From assembly GCA_003139615.1 (NCBI GenBank), contig PLJH01000138.1, positions 140,407 to 204,406 on the forward strand: 64,000 nt of DNA. Direction: 5' to 3'. Each line of letters begins with the position of its first letter. Positions within the stretch are counted from its first letter, which is position 1. The notes under the pieces were generated by a model. It was not told the origin of the DNA. It was given only the letters and a program-made list of their open reading frames with translations, and did no database searches. The translations under genes and the position numbers were made by a program. This DNA is from Alphaproteobacteria bacterium. Its GTDB lineage: Bacteria > Pseudomonadota > Alphaproteobacteria > Micropepsales > Micropepsaceae. This document shows, one piece after another, positions 23,848-33,470 of the stretch.

Positions 23848-25446
23848 ATGACGCTCCGCCCCATCCGCCGCGCGCTCCTGTCCGTTTCCGACAAGACTGG
23901 CCTGATCGAATTCGCCCGCGGCCTGCAGAAACACGGCGCCGTGCTGCTCTCGACCGGCGGCACCGCGAAGGCGCTGCGCGATGCAGGCCTTGCGGTCACC
24001 GACGTGTCCGAAGTCACGGGCTTTCCCGAGATCATGGACGGGCGCGTGAAAACGCTGCATCCGAAAATCCATGGCGGCTTTCTCGCGCTACGCGACAAGG
24101 CGGATCACGCCGAAGCGATGACCAAGCACGGCATCGAAGGCATCGATCTGCTGGTCTCCAATCTCTATCCGTTCGAAGCGACGGTCGCGAAAGGCGCGGA
24201 TTTCGACGAAACGATCGAGAACATCGACATCGGCGGCCCGGCGATGATCCGGGCTGCGTCGAAGAACCACGATTGGGTCACGGTCGTTGTCGATCCCGAG
24301 GATTACGAAATCGTCCTGCAGGAAATGGGCGCGAACAAAGGCGCCACCACGCTCGCGTTGCGCCGCAAGCTTGCGCAGATCGCTTATGCGCGCACAGCGG
24401 CTTACGACGCGGCGGTCTCGAACTGGTTCGCAGGCGAGCTTGCGAAATCCGGCGACAAGGCCCCGCCCCGCCGCCGCGCGATTGCGGGTTCGCTCAAGCA
24501 ATCCCTGCGCTACGGCGAGAATCCGCACCAGGACGCGGCGTTTTATGTCACCGGCGAAAAGCGCTTCGGCGTCTCGACGGCGGAACAGCTTCAGGGCAAG
24601 GAACTGTCCTACAACAACATCAACGACACCGATGCGGCGTATGAGCTGGTCGCCGAATTCGCGCCCGGCGCATCGGCCGCCTGCGCCATCATCAAACACG
24701 CCAACCCCTGCGGTGTCGCGCTCGCAGGAAATCTGGCGGAAGCCTATCGCAAGGCGCTGGCCTGCGATCCGGTCAGCGCCTTCGGTGGTGTGCTCGCGTT
24801 CAACCGCACACTCGACGGCGAAACGGCGGAAGAAATCTCCAAGCTGTTCACGGAAGTGATCATAGCGCCGGATGCCGACGCAGATGCGCGCCGCATTCTT
24901 TCATCGCGGCGCAATCTGCGCCTGCTGATCGCAGGCGGCCTGCCGGACCCCGCATCGTCGGGATGGACGATGAAGACCGTCGCGGGCGGTTTCCTCATGC
25001 AGACGCGCGATGCGGCGCATGTCGGCCGCGCCGATCTCAAGATCGTCACCAAGCGTCAGCCGACGGAAAAAGAAATCGAAGACATGCTGTTCGCCTTCAC
25101 GGTCGGCAAGCATGTGAAGTCCAACACGATTGTGTACGCCAACGGACTGCAAACCGCGGGCATCGGCGCCGGCCAGATGAGCAGGGTCGATTCGGCGCGA
25201 ATCGCTGCCATCAAGGCGCGCGAAGCCGCCGAAGCCGCGGGTTGGCCGGAGCCGTTAACCAAAGGCTCGTCGGCCGCATCGGATGCATTTTTTCCATTCC
25301 CGGATGGGCTGCTGGCGGTCGCAAAAGCGGGCGCAACTGCTGTGATTCAGCCGGGCGGATCGATTCGCGACGACGAAGTTATCAAGGCCGCGGACGACGC
25401 GGGCCTGGCAATGGCGCTGACAGGAATCCGCCACTTTCGGCACTGA
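23848..25446 (+). CDS. purH: Bifunctional AICAR transformylase / IMP cyclohydrolase
   Basis: A 532-residue protein of the usual family length. The N-terminal IMP cyclohydrolase domain (1-200) begins [18 protein letters not shown] and has [13 protein letters not shown] and [13 protein letters not shown]. The AICAR transformylase domain (200-532) has [27 protein letters not shown] (catalytic Lys-His) and [10 protein letters not shown]. It performs the last two steps of purine synthesis: formyl transfer from 10-formyl-THF to AICAR, then ring closure to IMP. It is a core chromosomal gene with normal codon use. No riboswitch is visible upstream. Confidence 0.97.
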   Translation: MTLRPIRRALLSVSDKTGLIEFARGLQKHGAVLLSTGGTAKALRDAGLAVTDVSEVTGFPEIMDGRVKTLHPKIHGGFLALRDKADHAEAMTKHGIEGIDLLVSNLYPFEATVAKGADFDETIENIDIGGPAMIRAASKNHDWVTVVVDPEDYEIVLQEMGANKGATTLALRRKLAQIAYARTAAYDAAVSNWFAGELAKSGDKAPPRRRAIAGSLKQSLRYGENPHQDAAFYVTGEKRFGVSTAEQLQGKELSYNNINDTDAAYELVAEFAPGASAACAIIKHANPCGVALAGNLAEAYRKALACDPVSAFGGVLAFNRTLDGETAEEISKLFTEVIIAPDADADARRILSSRRNLRLLIAGGLPDPASSGWTMKTVAGGFLMQTRDAAHVGRADLKIVTKRQPTEKEIEDMLFAFTVGKHVKSNTIVYANGLQTAGIGAGQMSRVDSARIAAIKAREAAEAAGWPEPLTKGSSAASDAFFPFPDGLLAVAKAGATAVIQPGGSIRDDEVIKAADDAGLAMALTGIRHFRH

Positions 25447-25577
25447 CTCCCCTTCGCGGAACTTAAATGGTAAAGTAAGTGTTAATCGGGCCGGCGCGCG
25501 TTAATTTGTTCGCCGGTTTCCGGGGAACGAATGTGCTGTGGCCTCGTAGGGGGGCGTACCGGTCGGGGGATTTGACC

Positions 25578-27056
25578 GTGGGTAGTGGGGATTTCCGGCT
25601 TCGGCCGTCCAGATTGAGGCGCATCGGCGTCGGTCTCGGTTTCGTCGCTGCGATGGCTGCGGCCGGCTTGGCCGTGGCGCCTGCCATGGCCGACTATACC
25701 GACGGTATCATCGCGGCCAACAAGATCAGCATGGAAGCCGCCATCCGTATCTGGCGGCACACCGGCTGGCAGAACGACGACTTCCTCTCCCAGATCAAGC
25801 TCGGCGACATCTATGGCGACGAGCGGGGCGACAACAAATTCTACGATCCCGTCGAATCCTATGTTTGGTATTACCTCGCCTCCGTCAGCGACCGGCTCCA
25901 CGATCACACCGAGGACTATTACGCCCGTCGCGTGATCGCGAACGATTACCACCGTGCGCTGGCCGAGCAGCAGAAATTGATGCTGCTGCTCAACGCCGAG
26001 CAGCGCGAACAGGCGCGCAACCGCATCGTCTATATCATGTCGTGCCGCGGCGCGGACGGTTTCATCAAACTGGGCCAGCTGCACTCCTCCACTTACGGCA
26101 CCGACGTGTACGGACCCGGCGGCGATTATGGCGAAGTGCCGATCGAGAGCCCCGCGACCTACGGCGCACTCGCTGACGTGTCGCGCTCCGAACATGCGTT
26201 CCGGGATCACGCCCGCCAGGAATTCGAGTATGGCGATGCGGCTGCCGCACGCCGCATGATGGGCATTCCCACGAGCTCGGTGATCGTGCCGAACGACGGC
26301 GAGGCGCTCGTTTATTTCCACGTCGCCGACAATATGGGCCATCCGCTCGCGCACGAATATCTGCGCGGCCTCGATCAGACGGTGCGCGCTGCACACGGCC
26401 TCGGCCCCCGCATCTCGCAGGAAGCGGCCGAGAAGGCGAAATACTGGTTCCCGCCTTATGAATTCTATCCCGTGGGCGATACCGCAAGCGGCGTTCCGTA
26501 CACGGATGAATGCTATGTGGGCCTCGACCGCGAACGCTCTCTGGCGCTCGTGTCGGGCGGCATTCCGCTCCACGACCTGCAGGAAGCTTTGTGGTTCCTG
26601 GGCTTCAGCAAGACTCCCTTCGCGCATTGGGCGGCCGTCGCCGGCGATTCAGAATTCAAGGCCATGGCGCGCTTCCAGGCCACCATCGGCGACGAACCGA
26701 CCGGGCATCTCTCCCCGATCGAAGTCGTGCACCTGATCCAGACGGCGGCGCAGCGCGGCGATGCCGGCTCGCAGAACACGCTTGGTGTCATGTATGCGAA
26801 GGGAATCGGCGTGCCGCTGAATTATGTGCGGGCGGCCTATTGGTTCACGAAATCGGGCGATCAACGCTTCGGCGCCGCGCTCTATCACCTCGGCGTGCTC
26901 TACAAGGTCGGTCCCAACGGCATCCGTCAGGATCTTTCCAAGGCGAACGATTACTTCACGGCCTCGGCGCTTGCAGGCTTTCGGCCGACCATGAACCAGC
27001 TCGCGGAGCTTCTCGGCCAAGCCGATGCCGGGCCGCACCGCGAAGGCCATCATTGA
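25578..27056 (+). CDS. Exported Sel1-repeat protein with a peptidoglycan-binding-like segment
   Basis: A protein of about 492 residues. I choose the GTG at 25578, with GGGGGA 7 nt upstream; a longer frame begins at 25479. The signal peptide ends AVAPAMA. A long helical region contains Sel1/TPR-like units at about 60-180 and again at 400-490 (GDAGSQNTLGVMYAKGIGVP, GAALYHLGVLYKVGPNGI). The middle has a helix-rich stretch (LHDLQEALWFLGFS, MARFQATIGDEPTGHLSP) resembling a peptidoglycan-binding fold. It is probably a periplasmic scaffold. It is followed after 12 nt by the Cys-rich exported protein, so they are likely co-transcribed. Confidence 0.8.
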   Translation: MGSGDFRLRPSRLRRIGVGLGFVAAMAAAGLAVAPAMADYTDGIIAANKISMEAAIRIWRHTGWQNDDFLSQIKLGDIYGDERGDNKFYDPVESYVWYYLASVSDRLHDHTEDYYARRVIANDYHRALAEQQKLMLLLNAEQREQARNRIVYIMSCRGADGFIKLGQLHSSTYGTDVYGPGGDYGEVPIESPATYGALADVSRSEHAFRDHARQEFEYGDAAAARRMMGIPTSSVIVPNDGEALVYFHVADNMGHPLAHEYLRGLDQTVRAAHGLGPRISQEAAEKAKYWFPPYEFYPVGDTASGVPYTDECYVGLDRERSLALVSGGIPLHDLQEALWFLGFSKTPFAHWAAVAGDSEFKAMARFQATIGDEPTGHLSPIEVVHLIQTAAQRGDAGSQNTLGVMYAKGIGVPLNYVRAAYWFTKSGDQRFGAALYHLGVLYKVGPNGIRQDLSKANDYFTASALAGFRPTMNQLAELLGQADAGPHREGHH

Positions 27057-27068
27057 AGGAGACTTGTC

Positions 27069-28373
27069 GTGAGCACGACATTCCCTAGACGCCGCTTTTC
27101 TGGGCACTCCTTCTCCGGGCTGGGGCGCATCGTGGCGGGTCTCGCTCTGATGCTGTTGTGGCTGGCCGCGCCGACCAATGCGTTTGCGCAGACGGCGGTG
27201 ACCGATTCCGTCCTGCTCGACCCGCTCGATCCCGTGCCGCAAATCGATTTCGATCATTGGGACGGCCGCGATTGCCACATCGGCTGCTACCGCCATTGCG
27301 AACGCGGATGCGGCTATCACTGGCGCTGCGACCACGGCTGCGACGGACGCCCGCCTTGCGAGCGCGACTGCCGCGAAGGCTGGCGTTGCGATCACGAGTG
27401 CAGCTATGGCGATTGGCGTTGCGACCGCGGCTGTCACGAACCGCCGCCCTGCGAACGAGACTGTCGCGAAGGCTGGAGATGCGATCGCGAATGCCGCTTC
27501 GGCGATTGGCATTGCGACCGCGATTGCCAGGGCCCGCCGCCCTGCGAACGCGACTGCCGCGAAGGCTGGCGTTGCGATCACGAATGTCATTTCAACGACT
27601 GGCGCTGCGACCGCGATTGCCAGGGCCCGCCGCCCTGCGAACAGGATTGCCGCGAACCGTGGCGCTGCGATCACGACTGCCATTTCGGCGGCTGGAGCTG
27701 CGAGCACGATTGCTTCGGGCCGCCGCGCGACGAGCGTGACGGACACGATGGCCATGATGGACACGATGGCCCGCCTCCGGGATACGGACCACCAGGAGAT
27801 GGGCCGCATGACGGGCATGACGGACATGATGGCCATGATGGCCCGCCACCGGGAGCGTTCGGGCCAGGCGGACCTCCGGGACCCGGCTATGGGCCGCCGC
27901 ATGATGGTCACGACGGTCATGACGGCCCGCCGCCGGGCGCATTTGGACCGGGCGGACCTCCGGGTGGATATGGACCGCCGCCCGGCGACCATTTCGATCA
28001 CGACGGACATGATGGTCACGACGGGCCGCCGCCGGGTGCCTATGGCCCGCCACCTTGCGAGCACGATTGCCACGATCAACCGCCTTGCGACCGCGATTGC
28101 TACGACCACCTGCTGCACGATTACGATCAGCGCTCGCAGAACTATGATGCGCAATCGCACTGGTATCGCGACCGGGTGATCGAGGAGCGTTGCGATCACG
28201 ATTGCCACGATCATTTCGATCATGACGGCGATCACTTCCACGATCACGATCACGATCATGATCGCGATGGGCCGCCACCCAACGTCTTGGTGCCGGGACC
28301 GCCGCCGCCGGGTGCGGTGGTGCTGCCCGGTCCACCGCCGCCAGGCTCAGTGGTCGTCCCGCCGCCGCATTGA
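27069..28373 (+). CDS. Exported Cys/His/Asp/Pro-rich repeat protein, candidate metal binder
   Basis: A 434-residue protein from a GTG (GGAG 8 nt upstream) with a signal peptide ending TNAFA. Residues about 75-220 contain four to five near-identical units of about 29 residues of the form PPCERDCREGWRCDHEC followed by DWRCDRDCQG. Each has six cysteines in paired CxxxC spacing. Residues 225-340 are DGHDGHDGPPPG repeats, and the C-terminus is again His/Asp-rich (HDHDHDHDRDGPPPN), ending in Pro-rich repeats. Such composition suits zinc or copper binding outside the membrane. Repeats are conserved at DNA level, so recent expansion is likely. No named family is recognised. Confidence 0.75.
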   Translation: MSTTFPRRRFSGHSFSGLGRIVAGLALMLLWLAAPTNAFAQTAVTDSVLLDPLDPVPQIDFDHWDGRDCHIGCYRHCERGCGYHWRCDHGCDGRPPCERDCREGWRCDHECSYGDWRCDRGCHEPPPCERDCREGWRCDRECRFGDWHCDRDCQGPPPCERDCREGWRCDHECHFNDWRCDRDCQGPPPCEQDCREPWRCDHDCHFGGWSCEHDCFGPPRDERDGHDGHDGHDGPPPGYGPPGDGPHDGHDGHDGHDGPPPGAFGPGGPPGPGYGPPHDGHDGHDGPPPGAFGPGGPPGGYGPPPGDHFDHDGHDGHDGPPPGAYGPPPCEHDCHDQPPCDRDCYDHLLHDYDQRSQNYDAQSHWYRDRVIEERCDHDCHDHFDHDGDHFHDHDHDHDRDGPPPNVLVPGPPPPGAVVLPGPPPPGSVVVPPPH

Positions 28374-28412
28374 GATGCGGACGGTACGGCTTGTTGCCGA
28401 AGGTTTGAAGTC

Positions 28413-28871
28413 TTAGGCGGGCGCGCGCAGGAAGAAGTTCGTAGGCGAGTAATTCGCACCATCGCCGGCAACAGGCCGCTGATGCATTCCCGCGCCTTGG
28501 TTGTCCGCAATCAATGGATTCGCCGGGTCGGATGGATCGACAACGAGATAGATGTGGTGCGTCGTGGCACTCGCGAGCACGACACCGACGTCGCCTTTTG
28601 CGATTCCGGGACCAACGGGGACACGCGTCCACCCGCGCCTTTCTTCCAAATCGAACGCGAGTGTCGGCACCCAAGGCTGAAGGTCGCCGCTCCCGGTTCC
28701 TCCGCCAATAGGATAGATGCCGACAAACACAAGAAGAGCGCTAAGCGTGGCGGCGCAATGGTTGGCCGGTCCGCTCACGATCGCAGTTGCGATGTTTTTG
28801 GCGTAGTTGAGGACCTCAGGCGACGTTTCCAGCTTTTGAACGAGTCCGGCAATTTGCTGAGCCTGGGTCAC
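28413..28871 (-). CDS. Putative NlpC/P60- or CHAP-like hydrolase
   Basis: A 152-residue protein. NHCAATLSALL (about 37-47) offers a Cys nucleophile at a helix start; THHIYLVVD (about 103-111) offers a His on a strand; and IADNQ supplies a polar third residue. This order resembles papain-like peptidoglycan amidases. No signal peptide is present, as in some secreted-effector amidases. The next gene on the same strand (starting 29690) is a membrane protein. The assignment rests on a weak motif match, so function is unproven. Confidence 0.5.
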   Translation of the reverse strand: MTQAQQIAGLVQKLETSPEVLNYAKNIATAIVSGPANHCAATLSALLVFVGIYPIGGGTGSGDLQPWVPTLAFDLEERRGWTRVPVGPGIAKGDVGVVLASATTHHIYLVVDPSDPANPLIADNQGAGMHQRPVAGDGANYSPTNFFLRAPA

Positions 28872-28955
28872 GTGATTCTCCGTTTTCGAGATTCATCGAA
28901 GCACAAGGCCGCGCCGTCGGGCGACAGCGGGGCCATTATTTTATCGGCCGAGTCG

Positions 28956-29690
28956 TCAAGTGGTGGCTGTCGCAGGTGCCAGTACCGGCGCAGGTGCCGG
29001 CACCGGGGCAGGTGCAGGCGCAGGCTGTGGCGTAGGATTGTTCGGCGCGGTCGATGTCAATCCTTCCACCGCTGCGCGGGTCTGATTGACGGCATAGGGT
29101 GCAAACAGGGTGAGGCCTGCGAGCATAAATTTTTCGATATCGTCGAGCCCTGCCGGAATTTGTTGCCCGGTACCGAAATAATACAGGATGAAAACGCCAA
29201 ACCCGAGGTAGAGGCTCAGAAGAACGATCAGCCCCACGAATGCAATAAGCCTGCTCGAACTCGCGCTCAGAATGACGATAGGGGTACCTTTCGCATCCGT
29301 AAGATCGGCTTCTTCTGACAATGCATCACCGAGTTTCCATCCGGAGCTTTGCGCCAATGCTTTTCGGACCATCAGAAGAGCAACAAGCGCCAACAGCACA
29401 ACGCCGACAATGATCGATATCGTCAACGTTTCCGGGGGCGGCCTGCATTCCGTGCCGCATGCGGCCTTGCCGGGCAGCGCAGCGGGAGGCTGCACCGATG
29501 GCGGCACAGAAATCGGATTTGGATTGGCTGCCGCTGCCCCAGGAGGTGTCGCGGTTTGAGCAACCGGCGGCGGAGTCGCATTGCTGGGTTGCGCCGTGGC
29601 CGGTGGCGTCGTTGATTGTGCGAGCGCCACTGTCGGCGCCACTCCTAAAGACAAAAGTATAAGAAGCGTAACAGTCGTAACCATCCGCAT
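28956..29690 (-). CDS. Exported/membrane protein with Pro/Ala-rich linkers
   Basis: A 244-residue protein. The start MRMVTTVTLL at 29690 has AGGGGAG upstream. A signal-like hydrophobic helix (1-24, to TVALA) precedes a Pro/Thr/Ala linker, a helix TISIIVGVVLLALVALLMV (about 92-110), a second one SRLIAFVGLIVLLSLYLGFG (about 145-164), and a C-terminal Pro-Ala tail. No catalytic motif is visible. It may form a membrane anchor for the putative hydrolase encoded just downstream (84-nt gap). Confidence 0.6.
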   Translation of the reverse strand: MRMVTTVTLLILLSLGVAPTVALAQSTTPPATAQPSNATPPPVAQTATPPGAAAANPNPISVPPSVQPPAALPGKAACGTECRPPPETLTISIIVGVVLLALVALLMVRKALAQSSGWKLGDALSEEADLTDAKGTPIVILSASSSRLIAFVGLIVLLSLYLGFGVFILYYFGTGQQIPAGLDDIEKFMLAGLTLFAPYAVNQTRAAVEGLTSTAPNNPTPQPAPAPAPVPAPAPVLAPATATT

Positions 29691-30000
29691 TGAATCGTCT
29701 CCCCTTCGAAGAAAACGGCCTTTCCCACGCTGAAAGCGCGCAACGATTTCGACGAGCGCCAACCCACGCGCAACGTCGATCGCTGCGGCGCGCGAGATTT
29801 GTACGTGGTACTATTTTACGAGCGCCCGAGACGCGGCGCAGTCAGACGGGTGTGTGCGCTTTCGATCCAGGACAGCCCGAAGAAGAAGTTAACACCGCGA
29901 CGGCATGTTCCGCAAGTTGTACTTCTATAATAACTCAACCAAAGGGAATATCACGGGGCTCGCGGCTTGACATAAGGAAGCGGAAAAAAGACTGCCGCCC

Positions 30001-31575
30001 TCACACCGCGGTCGCGCGTTCTTCCTTGACGAAGATCATGCCGATCAGACCGAGGCACAGGAAGATCATCACGGCGATCATTCCGCCACGCTGACTGGCG
30101 GTCCAGGCGGTGAGCCAACTGGCGCTCAAGGTCGCGAGGAACGACGTCGACTGGCCCGACAGCGAGAACAGGCCGAAGAATTCCGTCATGCGTTCGACGG
30201 GCGCGATGCGCGCCATCATCGTGCGCGCGTTCGCATAAGACGCCGTCACGCAGATCGCCACGATGATCGTGAACGCCATGTAGATGATCTCGGGCCAGCT
30301 GCGGAAAAACGGCAGGCTGTGCACCGGCGCGGAATGCACGTCGTAGGGGATGAACCACAAAATGCGGTCGAGCCCCATCGTGAGCCCCAGCGAACCGAAC
30401 AGCACCGTGCCGCCCACCGATATGAAGATGGCAGGTTTCGAGCCCAGCCGATCGTCGAGCCAGCCGCCGAAGAAACCGCCGAACACGGCGAACACGCTGA
30501 GCACGATCCCGTAAGCGAGCCGGTTGAGCGGCGAGTTCCATTGGAAGACGCCCGCCGCATAAATGCCGCCGATGGTGAGCAACGCCGTCATGCCGTCGTT
30601 GAAAAAGAGTCGTGCGAGCAGATAAGTCGCGACATTCTTGTAGTGCTTCAGGCTGCGCACGGTGGTGATGACGGATTTGATACCTTTGACCGAAGCCGCG
30701 GCCCAGCCCATCGTCGATTTCGCGCGATCGGGCGTCCAGATCAGAAGCGGAATCATGAACACGATGATGCACACCATCGAGATCGGTCCGGTCAGCCGGT
30801 CGGACTCGAATGTCGATTGATCGATGCCGAACCAGGGATGCTTCGGAATGAAGCTCCATGGGACGTTGCCGGGCAGCGCGAAGCCGTAAAGCATCAAGAG
30901 AAGAATCACGAGGCCGGACGCATTGCCCAGCGAAAGGCCGAGCCCCGAGAGCCCGCCCACCTGCTCTTTCGTCGTGATGGAGGCGAGCATCGCGTTGTAG
31001 AACACGGTGGTGAATTCGAACGCGACATAGGTGATCGCGACGAAAATGCCCACTTCGAAAACGGAGAGGCCCGCACCGCCCGGCTTCGCATACCACAGCA
31101 TGCCGGCGGCGAACGCGACCATCAGCGCAAACACGACGATCCAGGGTTTGCGCCGGCCGCCCGCATCCGAGATCGCGCCGATGAAGGGCGCCAGCAGCGC
31201 GATGAACACGCCGCTATAACCCTGGATGTTCAGCCAGATCGCCTGGCCGCGCACGGGATCGTGCGGAATGAAGGTGTTCGCGAAATAGGGCGCGAACAGA
31301 TAGATCGTGACCAGCAGCACATAGGGCGTGCGCGCGAAATCGAACATCGCCCAGGAGAGTTGCCCGAGCGGGCTCGCGATGTTGTCTCCCGTCGCCGATT
31401 TGCCCGGCGGCGATCGCAAGAAACGCGCCCAGCCGCCGGCTTCGCTCGCGGCGAGCGTGGCGGGGCTGCCGGAGGGATCGTCGGCCGCCGCATCGGCGGC
31501 GATAATGATGGCGTTGTCCTGCGCAGCTTTCGCCGCGCGCAAAGCTTCTTCGTCCGTCCTAGTGGAAGACGTCAC
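30001..31575 (-). CDS. MFS transporter of the UMF1/Atg22-like family
   Basis: A 524-residue protein with 12 predicted membrane helices. Family features include the LSWAMFDFARTPYVLLVTIYLFAPYFA opening (first helix, typical of UMF1) and GAISDAGGRRKPWIVVF (the MFS loop 2-3 motif). The GTG at 31575 overlaps the end of the SH3 gene by 17 nt, so the two are translationally linked. Substrate is unknown; fungal relatives export amino acids from vacuoles. The N-terminus (residues 1-60) is a hydrophilic Ala-rich extension. Confidence 0.85.
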   Translation of the reverse strand: MTSSTRTDEEALRAAKAAQDNAIIIAADAAADDPSGSPATLAASEAGGWARFLRSPPGKSATGDNIASPLGQLSWAMFDFARTPYVLLVTIYLFAPYFANTFIPHDPVRGQAIWLNIQGYSGVFIALLAPFIGAISDAGGRRKPWIVVFALMVAFAAGMLWYAKPGGAGLSVFEVGIFVAITYVAFEFTTVFYNAMLASITTKEQVGGLSGLGLSLGNASGLVILLLMLYGFALPGNVPWSFIPKHPWFGIDQSTFESDRLTGPISMVCIIVFMIPLLIWTPDRAKSTMGWAAASVKGIKSVITTVRSLKHYKNVATYLLARLFFNDGMTALLTIGGIYAAGVFQWNSPLNRLAYGIVLSVFAVFGGFFGGWLDDRLGSKPAIFISVGGTVLFGSLGLTMGLDRILWFIPYDVHSAPVHSLPFFRSWPEIIYMAFTIIVAICVTASYANARTMMARIAPVERMTEFFGLFSLSGQSTSFLATLSASWLTAWTASQRGGMIAVMIFLCLGLIGMIFVKEERATAV

Positions 31576-32104
31576 CCGCGCTTACTCCCCAGATATTCTT
31601 CTTGTCGATCCAGCCTTCGACGCCGCCGGTGAAGATTTGGCAGGCTTGTGGGCCGCAGGCTTCCAGCTTGGCAATAACGCCGGGCTGAGCCAAGGCCAGA
31701 ATCTTCGATTTCGGGGGCTCTGTGGACCGCAGCGCCGCGGGCGCCTTCGAAATGACGAGCACGGTCCGCGCGTCGGAGATCATGTTGGAATGGACCCAGC
31801 CGACCGTGCCGTCCGAATCCTGGACCCGCCGCCAGACATCGAATTGGGCCGTCAGGAGCATGGGAAGGCCCTTGCGGCGATAGACCCAGAGCACGCGGTG
31901 GTCATAGGTCGGACCTTCCCGCATATAGACTTTGTCGCTCTCGAGGCTGACGAAATGCGGCGGCACAGGCCCCTCGTCCGGCCGGATCGCGGGCGCGGCG
32001 GCCGCGGCGGAAATCGCTGAAAGGCCGAGGAATAGCAACAAGGCGATGATCGGCAAGACGGCTCGGCGAATTCCCCCACCCGGCTCGCACATTGTGGCTG
32101 GCAT
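31559..32104 (-). CDS. Exported SH3-domain protein
   Basis: A 181-residue protein with start MPATMCEPGG at 32104 (GGAGAG 6 nt upstream). The signal peptide spans RRAVLPIIALLLFLGLSAISAAAAA. Two bacterial SH3 units follow (KVYMREGPTYDHRVLWVYRRKGLPMLL..., and ...QPGVIAKLEACGPQACQIFTGGVEGWI). Such proteins bind peptidoglycan or other periplasmic ligands. The C-terminus overlaps the start of the MFS gene by 17 nt. Nearby bases 32123-32196 hold palindromic DNA. Confidence 0.8.
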   Translation of the reverse strand: MPATMCEPGGGIRRAVLPIIALLLFLGLSAISAAAAAPAIRPDEGPVPPHFVSLESDKVYMREGPTYDHRVLWVYRRKGLPMLLTAQFDVWRRVQDSDGTVGWVHSNMISDARTVLVISKAPAALRSTEPPKSKILALAQPGVIAKLEACGPQACQIFTGGVEGWIDKKNIWGVSAGDVFH

Positions 32105-32158
32105 CCGTCGCTCTCCAGGCTCGCCGGCCTCCCCGCAAGGGGGAGGCGATCGTTTTTT

Positions 32159-32196
32159 CTTTTTACCTCCCCCGCTGTTCGCGGGGGAGGTAAAAT
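32159..32196. repeat. Perfect-stem hairpin in the divergent intergenic region
   Basis: TTTTACCTCCCCCGC and its complement flank TGTTC, giving a stem of about 15 bp with an A/T-rich base. A related CCTCCCCGCAAGGGGGAGG hairpin lies just before it. Because the flanking genes diverge, it is more likely a short palindromic repeat than a terminator. Confidence 0.55.
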
Positions 32197-32291
32197 ATCT
32201 CGGCCAAGTGCCGCATATTTGACGGGCAGGACGCATCTGCTAATACCCAAAGACGGGTCCGGAACAAGCAACCGGCCCACATGGAGCCCGG

Positions 32292-33278
32292 ATGCCTGCG
32301 AACAAACCGCTCGTGATCGTCACGCGCAAGCTTCCCGACGCGATCGAAACGCGCATGCGGGAGCTGTTCGACACGCGTCTGAACCTCGAGGACAAGCCTC
32401 TCAGTCAGGCCGAACTCATCGAGGCCATTCAGAAAGCGGATGTGCTGGTCCCGACCGTGACGGACCGTATCGATTCCAAGGTGCTGGTGCGCGCCGGCCC
32501 GAACCTGAAGCTCATCGCGAATTTCGGCAACGGCGTCGACAACATCGACGTGAAGACTGCGCTGGAGCGCGGCATCACCGTCACCAATACGCCCGGCGTG
32601 CTGACCGAGGACACGGCCGACATGACGATGGCGCTGATCCTCGCCGTGCCGCGCCGTCTCGTCGAAGGTGTCGACGAGCTGAAGGCCGAGCATTTCAAAG
32701 GCTGGGCTCCCTCCTGGATGCTGGGTCACCGCATCTGGGGCAAGCGCATCGGCATCGTCGGCATGGGCCGCATCGGCCAGGCCGTCGCGCGCCGCGCCAA
32801 GGCGTTCGGCTTGCAGATCCATTATCACAACCGCAAACCGGTTCATTCCCATATCGAGCACGAACTCGAAGCGACCTATTGGGAAAGCCTCGACCAGATG
32901 CTGGCGCGGATGGATATCGTGTCCGTCAATTGCCCGCACACGCCGGCCACCTATCATCTTTTGTCGGCGCGGCGCCTTAAGCTGTTGAAGCCGTCCGCCT
33001 ATGTCGTGAACACGGCGCGCGGCGAAGTGATCGACGAGAATGCGCTGGCCCGCATGCTGGAAACGGGCGCGCTGGCGGGCGCAGGCCTCGACGTGTTCGA
33101 GCATGAGCCTGCCGTCAATCCGAAGCTGCTCAAGCTGCGCAACGTCGTGCTGTTGCCGCATATGGGTTCGGCCACGCTCGAAGGCCGCATCGATATGGGC
33201 GAGAAGGTCATCGTCAACATCAAGACCTTCGCCGACGGCCACAAACCGCCGGATCGCGTTATTCCGGCGATGCTGTAA
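32292..33278 (+). CDS. D-isomer-specific 2-hydroxyacid dehydrogenase
   Basis: A 328-residue NAD(P)-dependent dehydrogenase. The Rossmann motif is GIVGMGRIGQAVARRA (about 153-168). The catalytic residues are Arg (NTARGEVIDE), Glu (FEHEPAVN) and His (LLPHMGSAT). It would reduce glyoxylate or hydroxypyruvate, or oxidise the corresponding D-hydroxyacid; NTARGEVID plus VFEHEP is the usual 2-HADH pattern. GGAG lies 5 nt before the ATG. It is divergent from the SH3 gene and is followed by a REP-type palindrome. Confidence 0.93.
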   Translation: MPANKPLVIVTRKLPDAIETRMRELFDTRLNLEDKPLSQAELIEAIQKADVLVPTVTDRIDSKVLVRAGPNLKLIANFGNGVDNIDVKTALERGITVTNTPGVLTEDTADMTMALILAVPRRLVEGVDELKAEHFKGWAPSWMLGHRIWGKRIGIVGMGRIGQAVARRAKAFGLQIHYHNRKPVHSHIEHELEATYWESLDQMLARMDIVSVNCPHTPATYHLLSARRLKLLKPSAYVVNTARGEVIDENALARMLETGALAGAGLDVFEHEPAVNPKLLKLRNVVLLPHMGSATLEGRIDMGEKVIVNIKTFADGHKPPDRVIPAML

Positions 33279-33284
33279 ACCCAA

Positions 33285-33470
33285 TCGTGCTTCGGGGCTC
33301 GCTATCGCTCGCACCTCAGCATGACGCACGCCGGTGCTCGTCATCCTGAGGTGCGAGCGCAGCAAAGCGGAGCGAGCCCCGTGCTTCGGGGTGCATGTCA
33401 GCATGACGCACACTGACATCGTCATGCTGAGGTGCGAGCGATAGCGAGCCCCGAAGCGCGAAAAATTTTT
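33285..33470. repeat. REP-like palindromic repeat after the dehydrogenase gene
   Basis: GTGCTTCGGGGCTCGCTATC with CACCTCAGCATGACG is repeated inverted at 33421-33465 (GTCATGCTGAGGTGCGAGCGATAGCGAGCCCCGAAGC). A third partial copy lies at about 33342-33400. The segments can fold into long hairpins. This is the typical look of an extragenic palindromic cluster. Confidence 0.7.

Noticed and set aside
27250..28100. CRISPR-like or other DNA repeat array
   Set aside because: The repeats are in-frame protein repeats (about 87 bp units) with intact codon structure, and there are no spacers. No CRISPR array or cas gene is seen anywhere in the window.
26649..28259. Long leftward frame of 536 residues antisense to the Sel1-repeat and Cys-rich genes, full of Ile/Val/Ala/Arg
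   Set aside because: It is the mirror of the repetitive Cys/Asp/His codons on the plus strand and has no ribosome site or recognisable domain. The plus-strand genes have signal peptides and good starts.
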